Shown: in pieces, positions 55,901 through 61,900 of the stretch
Layout of the letters: every line of letters starts with the position of its first letter
Position numbering within the stretch: position 1 is the first letter of the stretch
DNA from: Apostichopus japonicus
Taxonomy: Eukaryota; Echinodermata; Holothuroidea; Aspidochirotida; Stichopodidae
DNA: 64,000 bases
Reading direction: 5' to 3'
Assembly (NCBI RefSeq): GCF_037975245.1
Contig: NC_092577.1
Location: forward strand, 15,199,513-15,263,512
The notes under the pieces: generated by a model
Told to the model about the DNA's origin: nothing
Seen by the model: the letters and a program-made list of their open reading frames with translations, nothing else
The model's database searches: none
Made by a program: the position numbers and the translations under genes

Positions 55901-58900
55901 GCCACCCACAAAGTTGTTATTGACTTTTTTTCTAGAACCGTACAAATATGTGTCCACCGAGTTATTTCGCAATTCCTGTCTCGAGCGTTAAATGCAGCAA
56001 CCTAGCCAGGAATTTATATGGGGATGGGGTCTAAGAGGAGGCGTGTCTCCCTCCCGTTAGATATTTTTTAACAATTGAAGGTCCCTAGATGTGATCTGGT
56101 GCAATGCTTTCCCAGTTTCGTAATTATCATATGATATCATATTATCAGCAGATTTTGTTTCTTGTTTGAATTCTTTTACATGTTCTTTTACATATTTGAT
56201 CAGAATCAGAAGACAAATATAGTGCTCTTTTACAATTTTTTCCAGTCGGATGATTCTCGTTTATTGTCCAATATCTGTACTTTAATATATTTGACGTACT
56301 TAACTGATGGACAACATAATCTTTCGTATTTTGTGAGACAGCCAGATGTGCAGTGGCCTAAAAACAAATATCGTTATTGCAGAGTATTAGCAGTGTAATA
56401 ATTATTTACAGGAAGTGCGTATCACGTACGATTGCTAGCTAAGCTTCAAACTTGCTGTTCGTGCAACAACTTATGACGAATCATAAAGAAAGAATGAGAA
56501 CGAACGTTGAATGACGTTGTTGTGCATACGGTTCGTGACACTCCATCGAGTGCGGTTAGGTAGGCAATATGTATTTTGTTACGCAGTGGCCAACTGTAGG
56601 CTTGTAATAGGCTTTAGGCTAAATTTAGCTAATTGCATCTGCCAAACTATGTAAGTAGTTGAATCAGTAGTTCCGAATGTTACTACGATTATAATCGAGT
56701 TAACGGAGCCGACGAGTTTTTAAGATCGAAAGAGCACTGACAAAATACCATGCTAAAAAAAAAACAGTTTTTAAACATTTTTTCCACACTGAAAAGGGGA
56801 AGCAGTCGCTCCCCTTGCCCCCCCCCCGGCTACGTCCCGGGATAAGTATGAACGTAGCTTTGAAGCTAAACAAGACCTACACGATGTCAGACAGTCAGTA
56901 ATCTCACATTATTACATATTGAGAGGGAACTATCCGAGATCATCGATTTGGATGGATTCATCAACATTTTAGCAGTCTAGCACAAAAACTTGAGAATAAG
57001 TCTATGCTAGGTCTCATTCCATTGAGTGCTTTCAATTCGTATGGTAGAAGGATTATTAGGATACCGCAGAGAGTTTAAGGATGAGTGGGCGTAGCCTAAG
57101 TTATGAAATGTTCCATCTGTATCAGTCTTTTTACCGTGATTTGAAAGTGTGCCAAAGAGGGCAAACTTGCCAAAAATGGGTCATAGTTTGCCCTTGACCT
57201 CACTCAGAAACCTATAGCATATATGCAATTTTGACCAAATAAATTGAGAGACTATTCCCACCCCCCTCCCCTACAAAACCTTCAATGTACTCCTTAAGTG
57301 TACCTCTCGCATGAATGTCTATACTAACTGTACCAGTGGTTACTATTATTGATGTTTCATTACTTCAAACAGAATATGCCAGTGGCTGGCTTTGTTGCCA
57401 AGAAATCCCTTGGTTGTCTTTTCTTTTTTATCAATAAAAATTGTACTAAGCCAACTTACTGAAATGATGGCAATAATGGCATTATTGCACCTTTTAGAAA
57501 ACACCTCTCCCTTAGACCCCTTCCTCGTATTTGATGCCATGTTTCATTTTACAAATCTAAAACGCGTATAGGACTATTGTTAAGTACGGACAGGTTATTG
57601 TAACCAAATTATCGACATTCAAGTCGTAATATATCCAGCTAACCGGTTGCTTTTATCAGATTGCTAGTGACATACGTACTGTTTCTCATTGAAACAAATG
57701 AAAGACAAAAACAATAACTCTATAAATGTGGACGTATCCTACAGAGCCTTACCTATAGCAGTGGATTCCAGAAGCAATGAAGATTAAAGAGGGTATTGGA
57801 AATCTTGCAATCAGAAAGTATATATGATCCAACCCTAAAAAAACACTGATGTATGAACGTGATACGTAACTGGGATTTAGATCACTCATGAGAGAAATAA
57901 CACATTTTACTTACTTTGCAATACTGTGACGTCAAAGGAACAGAGAAGTATATCACCGACGCCAAAAACGTAAATTCTCGTTGTCCCAATGTAAAACTCA
58001 AACTGGAAGATATTGTTGCCAATAACTGCAACTTCGGCAAATGGAAATCCGGGGTATTTTGCTCTCACGTAACCTAGAGAAACGTCCATATACCATGTAG
58101 CTGTGTAGGTTTCATTGCCTTCAGCTACAAATACTAGGTCAGGTAGACCTTGACATGCTTTGGTGAAAGCTTTCAGAGACGTAAAGGTAAAGAAAGTGAA
58201 ATAAAGTAAATGCAAGCACGGTATATATTGTACCTGATTACTTCACAGACACTTTCATAAAATGAGTATGACAAGTTTTGTATGTCAAATAGGTGATAAG
58301 TATATTAGATTGCTAAGACATCTACCTTCGATATTTTCTTTTGCCTGAAGTTTTCTGAAGTTTTTTAGAACATCTGTGTGTTTTACTATTTGTTTTACAA
58401 TTACAACCGAAGGTACTTTGGACCTCACTCTTTGAAGAAGGAAATTATCTCATGAGACTCAGACCGGGCCGGATAGCAGAGAGGGTATTATCTTAAACCA
58501 ACCATAGCAAGAAATATAGATAATATCTTACTAATTGTCACTCTTCTCCGAAAAATAAAATAATATTAACTATTCAGTCAATTGAAAAACATAAGGGAAT
58601 ATATTAACCATTTGTTACTTGTTTCGTTACTTTATGTGAACATTTCTGCAAGGGGAGAAAGCGTTAATGATAAGGTTAAGCATGATATTTCTCTCCTCGA
58701 TATGTCTTATTCCGACACTGCTTGTTCGAGGAAAATTGCTTAATCCAAATGATTGCATAACATAACATTCTTTTTTCTCTCGTATTGAGTTGAGTTTTGC
58801 TTCGTGAAAAGGAATTTAACAGGATGTGAGCTAATTTTATGGCAGTTTTAGATATAAATTTATTACTTGGAATCAAAGTTCCATTGATTTTCTATCTCTA

Positions 58901-61900
58901 TTTACATGGTCATTGGTAGTGAGATCTGTACAGCAATTTGCAAAATGCCTCAATAGCCCCATCGGGCCCAGTGGATAAGTATGCCATTCTACAACCCCTG
59001 TATATTTTAAACTCCCACGAGTCAATAGCTCAGTCGTTGAACTTTGATATGATTGAAATTTCAAGACTACTTAGTACATTTTTATCTCACTTGATCATTC
59101 GGTATTTAATTTCTAATTAATATGCATTGATGTAAAATAGGTGAAATTAAAGTTGTATATGAATATGTCCCTGGTGCAGACTTTCTTTTATTGCGCTCTC
59201 TATCACCAGCGGTTCAGATAGCAAAGAGAGTGATGGATTGAAGTGGTCTTAACCTGTTTGTGTACTAGTATATAGTTTTAACCACGTTAATGTTAATCTA
59301 TGAGGCTTTACCGAGCAAAGCAGGCGTTTTCTAACGACTCCGGTTGTCTTTCCGCTTCATCTCTAGACCGAAGTCTATCGGTGAGAGAATCTAACGTATG
59401 TACCGTTCTATTAATATAAGTAATATTGATCTCTTGTCATTATGGTGGTAAGCAATATATGTAGATCCATATCCAGCTGAATAATAATGAGTTTAAACAG
59501 GGGCGGACTTGGTCTTAAAACCGGCCCGGGCATTATTTCACCTAGACCAGCCCATTATTCATTGATATGTTACTTACTAGTGATCGCCGTCCTGGGCGAG
59601 GGGTCTAAGGGGAACGGCTGCCCCCCTCCCCGTTGAGATTTTTTTGAAGTTAAGGAATGCCTAGATGCAAAATGGTGCTATATTTCTCAATTTTGTAGGT
59701 TACAATAATCCTTTAAAGAAGACCCACAAATAATTTCCAGAAGCAACACTTCATTAAACTGAGGAAAGTTAAAAACGTAAACAAAAATTGGAAAAAATAT
59801 ATGTTTTAGACTGGATTTTAATTAGGTTTACAAGTATTTTGTGACAACATGCTTGGAAAAATTGAAAAAACCTAAATACAATCCACTAAAATATATATGT
59901 TCAATAACACGAGCACATGTCATGTCTACGAGAGTAGGAGCTTACGCAGTTCGCTGCTTCTGGCAGCCACACCATCAGTGATTTTTTAGTGTCAAGTTTG
60001 CCCAAGATCCTTTTTTCCACAGACATCAACATGAACGCCTCAAGATGTTCTTGTGTCATTGTACTTCTTCAAACGGATTTTGAGTCTCTTCAAGGCAGAG
60101 AAAGAACGTTCACATGCCACTTGTGACACAGGTAGCGTTACCAGCAGCTTGTAAGCAAGCTCAATGCTCTTGTAAGCATCGGTGAAAAGGTGCAACTTTA
60201 GGAGCACCTTGTAGCAGCAGAGATTGAGGACAGTCTTTACATGACTGATTCCCGCAGTTAAAATATATATTTCTACACAGCCAGTCTGTATTCTATTAAC
60301 TACTCTGAAAAATGGGCTGGAAATTTTACCAGGCTCCCCAGCCCACCGGCCCACCGGGCATTGCCCAAATGCCCGTGTGGCCAGTCCTCCACTGGGTTTA
60401 AGTCACCCTGTTAAGAGAATAGTAACGGAGGTCCAGCTTAACGCCCTAGTACAACGTAAACCCTTACAGAAGTGTGCCGTTTGTATGCTGCTGAATTCGA
60501 ACTGCATGTGCTACAATATGTGTGACGTTTCAAAACAGTAAGCATAGAAAGTATCGTATGGAGCTTATAACCTGGATATTACAAAGTATATACATTTGCA
60601 TAACAACGGTTTGTACAGAAGCCACTTCTGTTTAGGTTCAGAGAAAAAGAAAGATGGAATACAAATGCAGCATTTAAAATATACCACTTATTCTTCTAGT
60701 ATATTGGTGAACAATTGTTACTATAATTTAAAATACTTGGGAGTATTTCCGTTCTTAACTTTTTTGCCAAATTAATTGACAAATAACTGTTCAAAAATTA
60801 TCACTACCACTATTACTATATCTCTATTACTACCAATATTTAATACGTGTAAACCATTACACTCAAGAAATGTGACAGGGCCATTACACATACACATGCC
60901 ACTAGTTATATATGGCACTTGTAACACATTCGAGGCGCAAATTAATATCCATATACACGAAGTACTGTTGTGGACATAGAACTTAATCCCGTCTGATATA
61001 TTTCTGCCAGTGAATAGGTTTGCTATTGATCTCTCATTTGTGGAAAGTGGACGTGAGCTGTTTGCTCCAAAATGATCGCCAGCAGTAGATGTTACTGCGG
61101 CTGACAGCATAAGATAAGTATAGGTTTATAAAGCCTAACCCTATCTAAAGTATGCAAGCTACAGCAGTGCAGCTTTTTACACAATTACTGCCATGATCGT
61201 CGTAGGTAAAACCTTTAGGTGAGCGATACGTGCATTTCTAACAAGATGATGATGGCATAGGCAATCTGATTATCACAACATTTCCTTCAAAGAGATTACA
61301 TCATTTGTCCCAATACAATGACCAAGTCTACCACGTGAAATAATTCAGTTTGTTCATATGAAATATTTATATTAATCAATCAAATAATTTAGTAAATGTT
61401 AACACATAAACCAAATAAAAACGGTTAATATTCACCAACCACTGGTATACTACATAAACCAATCAACGCTTTCAGATTTGGGGAATATTACTACTACTTA
61501 TAGTATTGGGAACATAGGACGTTGTTTGTTACATGTTTTCCTATACTTCTGGACAACATGTTACCTCACTTATTTGGCGAATGTACATTTGATTAAAATT
61601 TAGCGCTTTCTTTTTGCCAACCTCAGTGTAGATATTACTCAATTCTTCATATTATTATCTGCTTTAGCAGTTTCTTTTAGAGTGCACTAAAACACTATTC
61701 CGATAGTACATCAGCACTTTCAAAGTTTACAGTGTCAATTTCCATCACTTTATCTACATCTGTTTTAAATAACAACGTACAAGACTAAGATCCATGATTG
61801 AAACAGATTGCTAGGGTCCACGTCTGGCGTCGAGCTTCCAACAACACAATTGAACATTTGTCACACTCTGTGAATAAGAGAAAAGGAAATTAAAACAACT

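Larger units (their letters stand above)
53365..57914. other. Long intron with MITE and hAT remnants
   Basis: Between the EGF exon and the HYR-like exon. It contains the foldback element at 53.6 kb and a decayed hAT transposon at 54.3-56.8 kb. From 56.85 to 57.9 kb only AT-rich sequence with short C runs is seen. Confidence 0.7.

Noticed and set aside
60772-61110. Minus-strand ORF, weakly reminiscent of a carboxypeptidase segment (SRPLSTNE..DGIKFY)
   Set aside because: Similarity is too short and lacks catalytic motifs or splice sites that would join it to anything.
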